From: UBA1724 sp963611685
Lineage (GTDB): Bacteria; Verrucomicrobiota; Lentisphaeria; Oligosphaerales; Oligosphaeraceae
DNA: 45,818 bases
Reading direction: 5' to 3'
NCBI GenBank assembly: GCA_963611685.1
Contig: CAVDSU010000006.1
Coordinates: 1-45,818, forward strand
Shown: positions 23,049-32,649 of the stretch, piece by piece
How the letters are laid out: the number at the start of each line of letters is the position of its first letter
Position numbering within the stretch: position 1 is the first letter of the stretch
The notes under the pieces: model-generated
Seen by the model: the letters and a program-made list of their open reading frames with translations, nothing else
Told to the model about the DNA's origin: nothing
Database searches by the model: none
Translations under genes and position numbers: made by a program

Positions 23049-24974
23049 ATGCTGGCCTTCGCCCATCCCGGAGTCCTGTGGCTGCTGCCCCTGGCGGCCG
23101 CACCACTGCTGATTCATCTATTGGGACGGGATCGGCCACCTCGACTCGTATTCCCCACACTGCGCTTTTTGCGCCCCACGCCCGCTGCCGTGCAGGGTCG
23201 GCGGCGCTGGCAGGACGTGCTCCTCATGGTCGTCCGAATGGCGCTGCTGGCGGTGTTGTGTCTTTTGGCGGCGGGACCCCTTTTGCCTCCGAAGGCCTCT
23301 GTGGACAATGCCGCGGGGGCCTCGATCCGCCGCGGCGTGGCGATTCTGTTGGACGACTCCGCGTCCATGCGGGGAAATCGCGGGCCGCTGCTTGAGGAAT
23401 GCCGCGCGTTGCGGGAGCAGATCGGGGTGGGCGACTGTGTGGTGTGGCGCATGGGGTCGTGTGGCGAGGAGTCTCCTGCGGATGCCGAGTGGACGGGCGG
23501 CTGGAGTGCGGGGCGTCCCGGCTTGGCGTTGGAGGCGGCGTCGGAGTGGCTTTCGCGCTATCCGGTGGAGGGGCGGGAGCTCCATGTCTTCAGCGATTTC
23601 CAGGAGAGCGACTGGGATTCCGTGGAGGGGGCGCTGCCTCCGGGGACTCGTCTGGTGCTCCATGCGCCTGCGTCACCGGTTTCGGAGAATTGTGGCGTCA
23701 TGCGCGTCGGGGTGCGCAGTGCGGCGGGGGGGCGTCTTCGCGTGCAGGCGCACCTGCGTCATTGGGGGGATGCGCCCGTGGGCCGTGAGGCGGTGCTGTC
23801 CCTCAGCGGCCGTGAATTGCGCCAGTCGGTGGAATTGCCTGCGGCGGGCGAGGCGGTGGCGGTCTTTCTGGTGGAGCCCGGCGAGGACGCGCGGGGCGAA
23901 TTGCGTCTGGAGCCCGGCGATGGCTTTGACTTTGATGACCGGCGGACCTTCTGGGCGCGGATTCCCCCGCCGCGGCAATTGGCTGCGGTGGTGCCGGGGC
24001 CGGAGGACGGCACGGTGGGAGAGGAGCTGGCTTTCTTCTGCACGCCCGCCTTCACGGCGGAACCCCCGGAGAGCATCCCGCGCTTCGCCATAGAGACCCT
24101 GGGCGTGGAATCCCTTCCCCTGCTGGATCTGGAAGAGCTCTCCGCCGTGCTGCTGCTGGGCACCGCCGAACGGTTGCTGCCCGAGGAGCTCTTGCGCTTG
24201 CGGGAGTACGTGGAGTCCGGCGGCGTGCTGGTATCGGTGCCGGGAGTGGCGCCGCTGCTGGGGTGGCGTCAGCTGCAGGATGCGGGCTTGGCGCCGGAGG
24301 GCCTAGGCGAGGTGGTGACCCGTCGCACGGGCATCGGCGAGCTGCCCGCAGGGAGCCCCCTGGCGAATCTCTTTCCCCCCCAGGAGCCCTCGGATCTCCA
24401 CCTTTTTGCCATTCATCGGCACCTGAAGATCTCCCTGGCGCCGGGCGACGGACAGACAGTCCTCTCCACCCTGGAGGGCGATCCCGCGCTGGTGAAACGC
24501 ACCCTGGGACGCGGACAATGCCTCCTCTTTGCCTTCGGATTCCACTCCGCGGACTCCAATTTCCCGCTCTCGCGCTCCTTCGTGCCGCTGTGCCGAGAAC
24601 TCCTGGAGGGCGCAGTGCCCGAGGACTCCGGGCGGCTGCGGCTCTCTTGCGGCGAGGGAGCCCCGGACGGCTGGGAGGAGGTGTCCCCCAAGGCCTTCCA
24701 GGAACCCGGGTTGCTGGAACACGCCGGGCGACTGGTGGAGGTCTGGACTCCCGCCGGCGAATCCGTCCCCCGATACCTCCCCGTGGAGGATGTGCGGCGG
24801 GCGCTGCTGATGCACCGGGGCGACGATGCGGGCGTCGGAGGGCGCACAAACGAATTGGCCCCCCGCGGCCGGAGCCTCCAGGCACACTTCCTGGCGGCGC
24901 TGATTCTTCTTCTTCTGGGAGAGGCACTTCTGGCGGACTGGGGACGACGGGCGCCTTCTTCGTCGAAGACCTGA
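23049..24974 (+). CDS. BatA-like membrane protein with von Willebrand A-like domain
   Basis: A 641-residue membrane protein. Residues 1-80 fit the BatA N-terminal double-transmembrane domain: one helix at about 8-25, then a charged loop with RPPRLVFPTLRFL, a second helix at about 58-78. A vWA-like domain with MIDAS motif D-x-S-x-S (LDDSASM) starts near residue 103. A long periplasmic-type region follows (residues 200-600), then a final helix at about 612-632. Related proteins occur beside MoxR ATPases and BatB in aerotolerance or metal-insertion clusters, but neither partner is in the window. No Shine-Dalgarno sequence; the leader is CTCCCTCT. Frame open upstream of 23049 lacks family features. 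Confidence 0.78.
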   Translation: MLAFAHPGVLWLLPLAAAPLLIHLLGRDRPPRLVFPTLRFLRPTPAAVQGRRRWQDVLLMVVRMALLAVLCLLAAGPLLPPKASVDNAAGASIRRGVAILLDDSASMRGNRGPLLEECRALREQIGVGDCVVWRMGSCGEESPADAEWTGGWSAGRPGLALEAASEWLSRYPVEGRELHVFSDFQESDWDSVEGALPPGTRLVLHAPASPVSENCGVMRVGVRSAAGGRLRVQAHLRHWGDAPVGREAVLSLSGRELRQSVELPAAGEAVAVFLVEPGEDARGELRLEPGDGFDFDDRRTFWARIPPPRQLAAVVPGPEDGTVGEELAFFCTPAFTAEPPESIPRFAIETLGVESLPLLDLEELSAVLLLGTAERLLPEELLRLREYVESGGVLVSVPGVAPLLGWRQLQDAGLAPEGLGEVVTRRTGIGELPAGSPLANLFPPQEPSDLHLFAIHRHLKISLAPGDGQTVLSTLEGDPALVKRTLGRGQCLLFAFGFHSADSNFPLSRSFVPLCRELLEGAVPEDSGRLRLSCGEGAPDGWEEVSPKAFQEPGLLEHAGRLVEVWTPAGESVPRYLPVEDVRRALLMHRGDDAGVGGRTNELAPRGRSLQAHFLAALILLLLGEALLADWGRRAPSSSKT

Positions 24975-25086
24975 TTTGACGAGGCGAACAACGGCTGTTT
25001 TTGCCTCCGAAATTATGGTACGGCTTTTTCCCTTTTCGACGCTTTTCCCATTTTTTATCATCCTCTAAAACCCTCTTTGATTTCTC

Positions 25087-25188
25087 ATGAGACTCGCATC
25101 CATTTGGTCTGACCATGCCGTGATCCAGCGCAACAAGCCCGTCGTCGTGTGGGGATGGTGCGACGCCAAGCGCACCGTGGTGCGCGGC
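25087..25188 (+). repeat. 102-bp identical block, 5' end of esterase paralogue 1
   Basis: Identical base by base to 27117-27218, starting at the ATG codon. Similarity outside this block is broken by frequent substitutions. Confidence 0.9.
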
Positions 25189-27072
25189 TTCCTGGGTGAC
25201 CGCCAAGTCCAGGGACTCACCTCCTGGGACGGACGCTTCGAATTGCGCTTCCCTGCGCTGGCGTCCTCCCGCAATCCCCTGGAGCTGCGGATCACCTGTG
25301 GAAGCGAGGAGTGCGTGGTGCGCGACCTAGTGGTAGGCGAGGTCTGGCTGGTCTCCGGGCAGTCCAATGCGGAGTTCCCCCTGAGGACCTTCGCTCCCGG
25401 CGATCCATTGGAGCAGACTGCCGACTACCTGAAAGAGGGCGGCGAGGATCCGCTCCTGCGCTGCTTCACCACCCGAAACGACAGCGTGGCGAATCCCGGC
25501 AGCGAGCTGGCGCCCGGCGCATCCTGGGAGCTCTCCGCCGCGGACACCGCCCGCGACTTCACCGCCATCGGCGCCTGGTTCGCGCTGAATCTTCGCAAGC
25601 GCTTCCCGGAGGTGCCCGTGGGCATCGTTCACTCCTCCTGGGGCGGCACCGTGGTCTCCGCCTGGATGAGCCGCGAGGCGCTGATGGCGCGTCCGGAGAA
25701 CCGCGCGGGTGTCGAGCATGCCGAGTCGATGGCGAACGCCCCCGAGCGCTGGGGGACCCTGGAGGGGCGCGAAGTCCTGCCGTATTGCATGGGCAATGAC
25801 GCCAACATCGACTTCTCAAAGGTCACCGAGAAGGACCGCGGCAACCAGGGCATCGGAAAAGGCTACGCCGCCGTGGACTGCGACGAGTCCGACTGGGGCA
25901 GCCTGGAGGTCCCCGGCTCCTGGATGGGACAGAAATTCTCCACCCATGGCGCGGTGTGGGTGCGCAAGGCGGTGGAGCTTCCCGCCAGCTGGGCGGGGCA
26001 GGACCTGGAACTCCACCTCGGTCCCGTGGACAAGCATGACGTCACCTACTTCAATGGCGTGCAGGTGGGCGCCACGGGCAAGGACTTCGATACCGAATAC
26101 TGGTGCCAGCTCCGCGTCTACCCGGTGCCCGGCGACCTGGTGAAGGCGGGGAGGAATGTGCTGGCGGTGCGCGCCTTCTGCTTCTATTTCGACGGGAGCT
26201 TCGGTGGCAGCGAGAAGCTCTACTTCCTGAAGAATGTGTCCACCGGCGAGACCATCCCCCTGTGCGAAGAGAAGCGCTGGAAGGCGAAGGTGGAATACGC
26301 CTTCACCCCCGAGAGCACCCGCCCCGGCGCCTATTCCGTGCCCATTGACCAGAATGCGCCCCACCGGCTCTTCGACAACAAGATCCGGCCTCTCATCCCC
26401 TTCGCCATCCGCGGCGTGCTCTGGTATCAGGGCGAGAGCGACACGGACCTGTTGGAGTCCACCGAACTCTACCAGATGCGCTTCGGCGACATGATCCGCG
26501 ACTGGCGGCGCGCCTGGGGGCAGGGCGACGACTTCCCCTTCTTCTTCGTGCAGCTGGCGAACTACTCTTCCCCCGTCCCGGAACGCTGGCTCCGCATCCA
26601 GGACGCACAGCGGCGCGTCTATCTGTCCACTCCGAACACCGGCGTGATCACCGCCAATGACCTGGCGCTCTTCGAGGTCTGCGACATCCATCCCCACGAC
26701 AAGCGCTCCTTCGGACGCCGACTCTTCCTCCAGGCGGTATCGCGGGTCTACGGTGACGCCACGGTGGTGCCCCAGGGGCCCACGCTGGATTCCATCAGCC
26801 GCCAGGGCGAGAAGGTGCTCTGCCTGCACTTCCAATACGGACAGGGCCTCCATGCCGAGGGCGCGGAGGAGCTCAAGGGCTTCGAGGTCGCGGGCGCCGA
26901 CGGGAAGTTCTTCCCTGCGCAGGCGGAGATCCAGGGCGACTGCGTGGCGCTGAGCTCTCCGGAGGTCGCCGTGGCCATGGCGGTGCGCTACAACGCGAAC
27001 GTGTCTAGTCCCGAGGGCAACCTGCGCAATGGCGCGGGACTGCCCGCGCTCTCCTTCCTCCAGGAGGCGTAG
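25087..27072 (+). CDS. SASA-family sialate O-acetylesterase, paralogue 1
   Basis: A 661-residue SGNH-type esterase. The catalytic Ser is S93 in GQSNAEF, the LWYQGESDTD block is the second signature, and D533-I-H535 supplies the Asp/His. Between them lies a beta-sandwich insert resembling the sugar-binding domain of beta-galactosidases (VPGSWMGQKFSTHGAVWVRK). These enzymes remove O-acetyl groups from sialic acid or from hemicellulose side chains. Most relatives begin with a signal peptide; this one starts directly with MRLASIWSDHAVIQRNKPVV, the first strand of the mature fold, so it appears cytoplasmic. No Shine-Dalgarno sequence. A close paralogue follows after 44 nt. Confidence 0.9.
   Translation: MRLASIWSDHAVIQRNKPVVVWGWCDAKRTVVRGFLGDRQVQGLTSWDGRFELRFPALASSRNPLELRITCGSEECVVRDLVVGEVWLVSGQSNAEFPLRTFAPGDPLEQTADYLKEGGEDPLLRCFTTRNDSVANPGSELAPGASWELSAADTARDFTAIGAWFALNLRKRFPEVPVGIVHSSWGGTVVSAWMSREALMARPENRAGVEHAESMANAPERWGTLEGREVLPYCMGNDANIDFSKVTEKDRGNQGIGKGYAAVDCDESDWGSLEVPGSWMGQKFSTHGAVWVRKAVELPASWAGQDLELHLGPVDKHDVTYFNGVQVGATGKDFDTEYWCQLRVYPVPGDLVKAGRNVLAVRAFCFYFDGSFGGSEKLYFLKNVSTGETIPLCEEKRWKAKVEYAFTPESTRPGAYSVPIDQNAPHRLFDNKIRPLIPFAIRGVLWYQGESDTDLLESTELYQMRFGDMIRDWRRAWGQGDDFPFFFVQLANYSSPVPERWLRIQDAQRRVYLSTPNTGVITANDLALFEVCDIHPHDKRSFGRRLFLQAVSRVYGDATVVPQGPTLDSISRQGEKVLCLHFQYGQGLHAEGAEELKGFEVAGADGKFFPAQAEIQGDCVALSSPEVAVAMAVRYNANVSSPEGNLRNGAGLPALSFLQEA
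26868..26996 (+). repeat. 129-bp identical block, 3' part of esterase paralogue 1
   Basis: Identical to 28898-29026, from GGAGCTCAAGGGC to GCTACAACGC. Third-codon positions are identical as well, unlike in the neighbouring sequence. Confidence 0.9.
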
Positions 27073-27116
27073 AAAAATCCCCCCGTTTCCTCCTAGCCAC
27101 TTCCCGATAGACAGCC

Positions 27117-27218
27117 ATGAGACTCGCATCCATTTGGTCTGACCATGCCGTGATCCAGCGCAACAAGCCCGTCGTCGTGTGGGGATGGTGCGACGCCAAG
27201 CGCACCGTGGTGCGCGGC
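27117..27218 (+). repeat. 102-bp identical block, 5' end of esterase paralogue 2
   Basis: Partner of 25087-25188. Confidence 0.9.
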
Positions 27219-29102
27219 ACCCTGGGCGACAGCCAAGTCCAGGGACTCACCTCCTGGGACGGGCGCTTCGAGCTGCGCTTCCCTGCGCTGGAGGCCTCCC
27301 GCAATTCCCTGGAGCTGCGCGTCGCCTGTGGCGCCGAGGAGTGCGTGGTGCGCGACCTAGTGGTAGGCGAGGTCTGGTTGGTCTCCGGTCAGTCCAATGC
27401 GGAGTTTCCCCTGAAGACCTACCTCTCCGGAGATGCGCAGGAGCAGGCGACCGCATTCTTGGCGGAGGGCGGCGAGGACCCGCTCCTGCGCTGCTTCACT
27501 ACGCCCAACGACGCCACGGCGGCGCCGGGGGCGGAGTTGCCGCCGGGGGGCGAATGGCAGCTCTCCAGCGCCACGACCGCGCCCGACTTCACCGCCATCG
27601 GCGCCTGGTTCGCGCTGAATCTTCGCAAGCACTTCCCGCAGGTGCCCGTGGGCATCGTGCACTCCTCCTGGGGCGGCACGCCCGTCGTTGCCTGGCTGAG
27701 CCGCGAGGCATTGGCGCTGCGTCCGGAAAACCGCGAGGAGCTCCTGCTGACGGACCAGCGGGCGAATGCGCCTTCCAGCTGGGAGCTTCTGACGAATGGG
27801 CAGGAGGCGCTCCCCGGGAGCATCTACAGCGAATGCTACGACTTTGCGCAGTTCACCCAGAAGGACCGCGGCAACGAGGGTTTCGGGAGGGGCTACGCCG
27901 CCGTGGACTTCGATGACTCCCAGTGGGGCGCGCTTCCGCTTCCCTGTTCCTGGATTGCCCGGAAGTTCTCCACTCACGGCGCCGTCTGGGTTCGCAAGGC
28001 GGTGGAACTGCCCGCCAGCTGGGCGGGACAGGAGCTGGTGCTGCATCTGGGGAACATCGACAAGCAGGACGTGAGCTACTTCAATGGCGTGCAGGTAGGC
28101 GCCATGGGCAAGGGCTTCGAGCTCCTGCACTGGAACGAGTCCCGCGCCTACCCGGTGCCGGGTGCGCTGGTGAAGGCGGGCCGGAACCTGGTGGCGGTGC
28201 GCGCCTTCAGCTTCTATACCGACGGCGCCTTCGGCGGCGTGGATGCCTCCTACTGCCTGGAGAATCCCGCCACTGGCGAGAGGGTCCCCCTGTGCGACGG
28301 CGCTCCCTGGAAGGCCTGCGTGGAATACGCCTTCCAGTGCCAGAAGACCCCGCCGCAGGCGCTCAACTTCGCCGCCGCCGCAGGCGCCGCGCACCGGCTC
28401 TTCGACAACAAGATCCGACCCCTTATCCCCTTCGCCATCCGCGGCGTGCTCTGGTACCAGGGCGAGACGGACGCGGACCTGGAACGCACCACCGCACTCT
28501 ACCAGATGCGCTTCGGCGACCTGATCCGCGATTGGCGGCGCGCGTGGGGGCAGGGCGAGGACTTCCCCTTCTTCTTCGTGCAGCTGGCGAACTTCCAGGC
28601 GAATTTCCCCGGGAATTGGCTCCGCATCCAGGACGCGCAGCGGCGCGTCTACCTGGAGACTCCCAACACCGGCGTGGTCACGGGAAGCGACCTGGCGCTC
28701 TTCGAATCCCATGACATCCATCCCCACGACAAGCGCTCCTTCGGACGCCGGCTCTTCCTCCAGGCACTCTCGCGGGTCTACGGCGACGCCACGGTGGTCC
28801 CCCAGGGACCCACCCTGGATTCCCTCCACCGACAGGGCGAAAGCGTGCTCTGCCTGCACTTCCAATACGGCGAGGGCCTCCATGCCGAGGGCGCAAAGGA
28901 GCTCAAGGGCTTCGAGGTCGCGGGCGCCGACGGGAAGTTCTTCCCTGCGCAGGCGGAGATCCAGGGCGACTGCGTGGCGCTGAGCTCTCCGGAGGTCGCC
29001 GTGGCCATGGCGGTGCGCTACAACGCCGAGGTGGCTCATCCCGAAGGCAACCTGCGCAATGGCGCGGGACTGCCCGCGCTCTCCTTTGTCCAGACCGCCT
29101 AG
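27117..29102 (+). CDS. SASA-family sialate O-acetylesterase, paralogue 2
   Basis: Same length (661 residues) and layout as the gene before it: Ser in GQSNAEF, LWYQGETDAD, and HDIHPHDKRSFG near 533-545. The first 102 bases (27117-27218) are identical to the other copy, as is a 129-bp block near the 3' end (28898-29026 versus 26868-26996). The middle is clearly diverged, especially residues 100-130, 190-250 and 340-430. Both enzymes keep all catalytic residues, so a change of substrate is more likely than decay. No signal peptide, no Shine-Dalgarno sequence. Gene order and co-orientation suggest tandem duplication. Confidence 0.9.
   Translation: MRLASIWSDHAVIQRNKPVVVWGWCDAKRTVVRGTLGDSQVQGLTSWDGRFELRFPALEASRNSLELRVACGAEECVVRDLVVGEVWLVSGQSNAEFPLKTYLSGDAQEQATAFLAEGGEDPLLRCFTTPNDATAAPGAELPPGGEWQLSSATTAPDFTAIGAWFALNLRKHFPQVPVGIVHSSWGGTPVVAWLSREALALRPENREELLLTDQRANAPSSWELLTNGQEALPGSIYSECYDFAQFTQKDRGNEGFGRGYAAVDFDDSQWGALPLPCSWIARKFSTHGAVWVRKAVELPASWAGQELVLHLGNIDKQDVSYFNGVQVGAMGKGFELLHWNESRAYPVPGALVKAGRNLVAVRAFSFYTDGAFGGVDASYCLENPATGERVPLCDGAPWKACVEYAFQCQKTPPQALNFAAAAGAAHRLFDNKIRPLIPFAIRGVLWYQGETDADLERTTALYQMRFGDLIRDWRRAWGQGEDFPFFFVQLANFQANFPGNWLRIQDAQRRVYLETPNTGVVTGSDLALFESHDIHPHDKRSFGRRLFLQALSRVYGDATVVPQGPTLDSLHRQGESVLCLHFQYGEGLHAEGAKELKGFEVAGADGKFFPAQAEIQGDCVALSSPEVAVAMAVRYNAEVAHPEGNLRNGAGLPALSFVQTA
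28898..29026 (+). repeat. 129-bp identical block, 3' part of esterase paralogue 2
   Basis: Partner of 26868-26996. Confidence 0.9.
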
Positions 29103-29165
29103 TTTGTGCATGCGCCGGGGGGCGTCTGCAGGGAGGGGGATATGGGCAGTTTATGGGACGCAGGC

Positions 29166-29180
29166 TAAATTATGCCGTTT
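29166..29180 (+). promoter_or_regulatory. Shared TAAATTATGCCGTTT motif upstream of aroF
   Basis: Partner of 21190-21204; 12 nt of the two 15-mers agree in the form TAWWTTATGCCGTTT or better. It is 120 nt before the first gene of the aromatic operon, where a promoter is expected. Confidence 0.35.
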
Positions 29181-29285
29181 CTTTTTTTGGGGGAAACTCT
29201 TGTGTCCTTTGCGCCTGCTCCCCTCCCTGATTTCTTCCTGGCGTGGAGGGCGTGTTTGTTTTTTTGTTGAGGGGAGGGGTTGACT

Positions 29286-30305
<1,020 letters not shown>

Positions 30306-30307
30306 CC

Positions 30308-31171
30308 ATGAAGACCATCGGCGTTGTGGGACTGGGACTCATCGGCGGCTCGCTGGCCCGCGCCATCAAGGCGCGCGGCGGCTGCCGGGTGCTGGGAGCC
30401 GACATCCAGGAATCGGTGCGCCTCCGCGCGAAGCTGGTCGGCGCGGTGGATGGCGTCCTGGAGGATGGTGAGCTGGACAAGGTGGACATGCTGATTTTGT
30501 CCCTGTATCCCCAGGGGACCATCCAGTGGATGAAGGAACACGTTTCGCATCTGCGTCCCGGGACGCTGGTCGTGGACTGCTGCGGCGTGAAGCGGGTGGT
30601 CTGCGAGGCGCTGGGCGCCCTCTGCAAGGATCGCGGACTGGTCTTTTTGGGCGGCCATCCCATGGCGGGCATCGAGCGCTCGGGCTTCGAGGCGTCCATG
30701 GGGAATCTCTTCAACCAGGCGTCCATGATTTTGGTGCCCCAGGGCGCCCTTCCCATCGAGACTCTGGAGCGGGTGAAGAACTTCTTTCTGGAATTGGGCT
30801 TCGGCAGCGTGAAATTCACGACGGCGGAGGAGCACGACCGGATCATCGCGTACACCAGCCAGTTGCCGCATGTCCTGGCGAGCTCCTACGTGCAGTCCCC
30901 CACCGCCCTCCAGCATAGCGGATTCTCGGCGGGGTCCTTCCGGGACATGAGCCGCGTGGCCACCATGCAGGAGGTCCTCTGGAGCGAACTCTTCCTGGCA
31001 AATCGCGACGACCTGCTGAAGGAGCTGGATCACGTCATCGGGAATCTCCAGGCCTATCGGACGGCACTCGCCGACGGCGACGAGGCGGCGCTCCAGAAGC
31101 TGATCCGGACGGGCCGCGAGACCAAGGAGAAGGTCAATGCCCTGCCTCGGACTCCCTATTCCCTCTTCTAG
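30308..31171 (+). CDS. tyrA: Prephenate dehydrogenase
   Basis: A 287-residue TyrA without chorismate mutase or ACT domain. The NAD motif is GVVGLGLIGGSLA at the N terminus; GGHPMAGIERSG and the active-site region TSQLPHVLASSYV identify prephenate/arogenate dehydrogenase. It oxidatively decarboxylates prephenate to hydroxyphenylpyruvate for tyrosine. Start codon lies 2 nt after the aroF stop, and AAGGAGGG is inside the aroF end, so translation is coupled. No pheA is present in the window. Confidence 0.94.
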   Translation: MKTIGVVGLGLIGGSLARAIKARGGCRVLGADIQESVRLRAKLVGAVDGVLEDGELDKVDMLILSLYPQGTIQWMKEHVSHLRPGTLVVDCCGVKRVVCEALGALCKDRGLVFLGGHPMAGIERSGFEASMGNLFNQASMILVPQGALPIETLERVKNFFLELGFGSVKFTTAEEHDRIIAYTSQLPHVLASSYVQSPTALQHSGFSAGSFRDMSRVATMQEVLWSELFLANRDDLLKELDHVIGNLQAYRTALADGDEAALQKLIRTGRETKEKVNALPRTPYSLF

Positions 31172-31264
31172 CGACCGCGGGCGCCCTTCTACTGCTCTGT
31201 GCCGCGGTGCCGATACCGCTCGAAAGCGCTGCTAGCCACAGACGGCTTTCCTCTGGCGGAATCC

Positions 31265-31300
31265 CCAAAGGACGGAGGGACTTGCGCCCCCAGTGCCGGG
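31265..31300 (+). repeat. Dispersed CCAAAGGAC element, copy 2
   Basis: Starts CCAAAGGACGGAGGGACTTG and continues CGCCCCCAGTGCCGGGG. It shares its first 15 bases with the copy at 45655. Confidence 0.7.
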
Positions 31301-31429
31301 GCATAAAGCGTAAAAAAAAATTTCCCAGTGCTCCCAAACGAAGGCGCCGTGCCCCCCGTGCCGGGGCATAAGCGCCGGCACGCCACGGCGTAAGCCAAGC
31401 GCAGCGAGGCGAAGTCGGGCTTCTCTTTT

Positions 31430-31465
31430 CTTCCGCCTACCGGCGGTCTTCCGCCTACCGGCGGT
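31430..31465 (+). repeat. 18-bp tandem repeat of a palindromic unit
   Basis: CTTCCGCCTACCGGCGGT occurs twice head to tail without change. Each unit can form a CCGCC/GGCGG hairpin. One more copy with a single change is at 45551-45568. Confidence 0.9.
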
Positions 31466-31470
31466 ACTTT

Positions 31471-31593
31471 GCGCGCCAATTGGGCGCGCTTGGCGGAATC
31501 GCCGGGATCCCGGCGATGGGTTTCGGCACGAAACCCTGGCCGAACTTTCTCCTTCCTCCTTCCTCCTTCCTCCTTCCTCCTTTTTTCATTTTC
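31471..31593 (+). repeat. Structured leader repeat, copy A (before aroB)
   Basis: In order: palindrome GCGCGCCAATTGGGCGCGC, hairpin GCCGGGAT/CCCGGC, hairpin GGGTTTCG-GCA-CGAAACCC, then TGGCCGAACTTTCTCC, then four copies of the 7-nt unit CCTTCCT (31551-31578), CCTTTTTTCATTTTC and the ATG. Same parts and orientation as copy B at 20994-21106. Confidence 0.75.
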
Positions 31594-32649
31594 ATGCTTT
31601 CCCTCTCTCGCATCCCGGTTCACTGCTCTGGTGGCGACTACCAGGTCGCCATCGGACGGGGCGCGCTGTCCCTCCTGCCGGAGTTGGTGGTGCGCCTGGG
31701 CGCCCATCGCGTTGCGGTGATTACGGACAGCAATGTGGCGCCGTTGCATCTGCAGCGGGTCATGGCGCTTTTGCCCGAGGGCGCCGTTTCGCACGTCTTT
31801 CCTGCCGGCGAGGCCAGCAAGACCCTCTCTTCCATTGCGGAGATGCTGGACTTTCTGGCGAATGCGCAGTTGACTCGGAGCGACTTGGTGGTTGCGTTGG
31901 GCGGCGGCGTGACGGGCGACATGGCGGGCTTTACGGCGGCCATCTACCTGCGCGGCATCCGCGTGGTGCAGATCCCCACGACGCTTCTGGCTGCCATCGA
32001 CTCCTCGGTGGGCGGCAAGACGGGCGTGGACTTGCCGCAGGGGAAGAATCTGGCGGGCGCCTTCTGGCAGCCCAGCGGAGTCCTTTGCGATACCGAGCTA
32101 TTGGAGACCCTCCCGCAACGCATCCTCTTCGACGGCGTGGCGGAGGCCATCAAATACGGCGTGATCCGCGACAAGGCGCTCTTCCAGACTCTGGCGGCCC
32201 CCAAGGGACTCCAGGAACACCTCCGCGAGGTCATTGCGCGCTGCGTGGAGATCAAGGCGGAGATCGTCGCGGGAGACGAATTCGACCGCGGCGACCGCGC
32301 GTTGCTGAATTTTGGACACACCATCGGCCATGCCGTGGAGCGCCGGAGCCACTTCGGGATCTCCCACGGACAGGCGGTCGCCATCGGCATGGCGGCCATC
32401 ACCCGGATGGCGGAACGCCAGGGGTGGTGCCGCGAGCCGGAGTTGCACGTGGCGCTGGAGCAGGCACTTCGGCAATACGAGCTCCCCGTGGCGCTCCCCT
32501 ATCCCTGGGAGGAGCTGGTGGAGGCGATGCTCCATGACAAGAAGCGCAGCGGCGATTCCCTGACGCTGGTGGTGCCGGAGACTCTGGGGCATTGCGTGTT
32601 GCGCCGGGTGCCGATCGCACAAATCCGCTCGGGATGGGAGAATGCATGA
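31594..32649 (+). CDS. aroB: 3-dehydroquinate synthase
   Basis: A 351-residue NAD- and metal-dependent enzyme that cyclises DAHP to 3-dehydroquinate. Features: GGGVTGDMAGF (NAD loop), SSVGGKTGVDLPQGKNLAG, and metal ligands in FDGVAEAIKYG, FGHTIGHAVE and the HGQAVAIGM segment. The ATG at 31594 directly follows a long pyrimidine tract; there is no Shine-Dalgarno sequence, and CCTCC in the leader resembles the anti-Shine-Dalgarno of 16S rRNA. Conserved AroB sequence starts about ten residues into the protein, so no later start fits. It overlaps aroA by 4 nt. Confidence 0.96.
   Translation: MLSLSRIPVHCSGGDYQVAIGRGALSLLPELVVRLGAHRVAVITDSNVAPLHLQRVMALLPEGAVSHVFPAGEASKTLSSIAEMLDFLANAQLTRSDLVVALGGGVTGDMAGFTAAIYLRGIRVVQIPTTLLAAIDSSVGGKTGVDLPQGKNLAGAFWQPSGVLCDTELLETLPQRILFDGVAEAIKYGVIRDKALFQTLAAPKGLQEHLREVIARCVEIKAEIVAGDEFDRGDRALLNFGHTIGHAVERRSHFGISHGQAVAIGMAAITRMAERQGWCREPELHVALEQALRQYELPVALPYPWEELVEAMLHDKKRSGDSLTLVVPETLGHCVLRRVPIAQIRSGWENA

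Larger units (their letters stand above)
31172..31593. other. tyrA-aroB spacer packed with palindromes and repeats
   Basis: No gene in 422 nt. In order: a CCAAAGGAC element (31265-31300), two copies of GTGCCGGGGCATAA (near 31293 and 31358, the second forming a GTGCCGG/CCGGCAC hairpin), an 18-bp tandem repeat, then the structured leader repeat ending at the aroB start. Despite the gap, aroB stays in the same orientation as aroF-tyrA, so either transcription runs through or a second promoter lies here. Confidence 0.7.
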
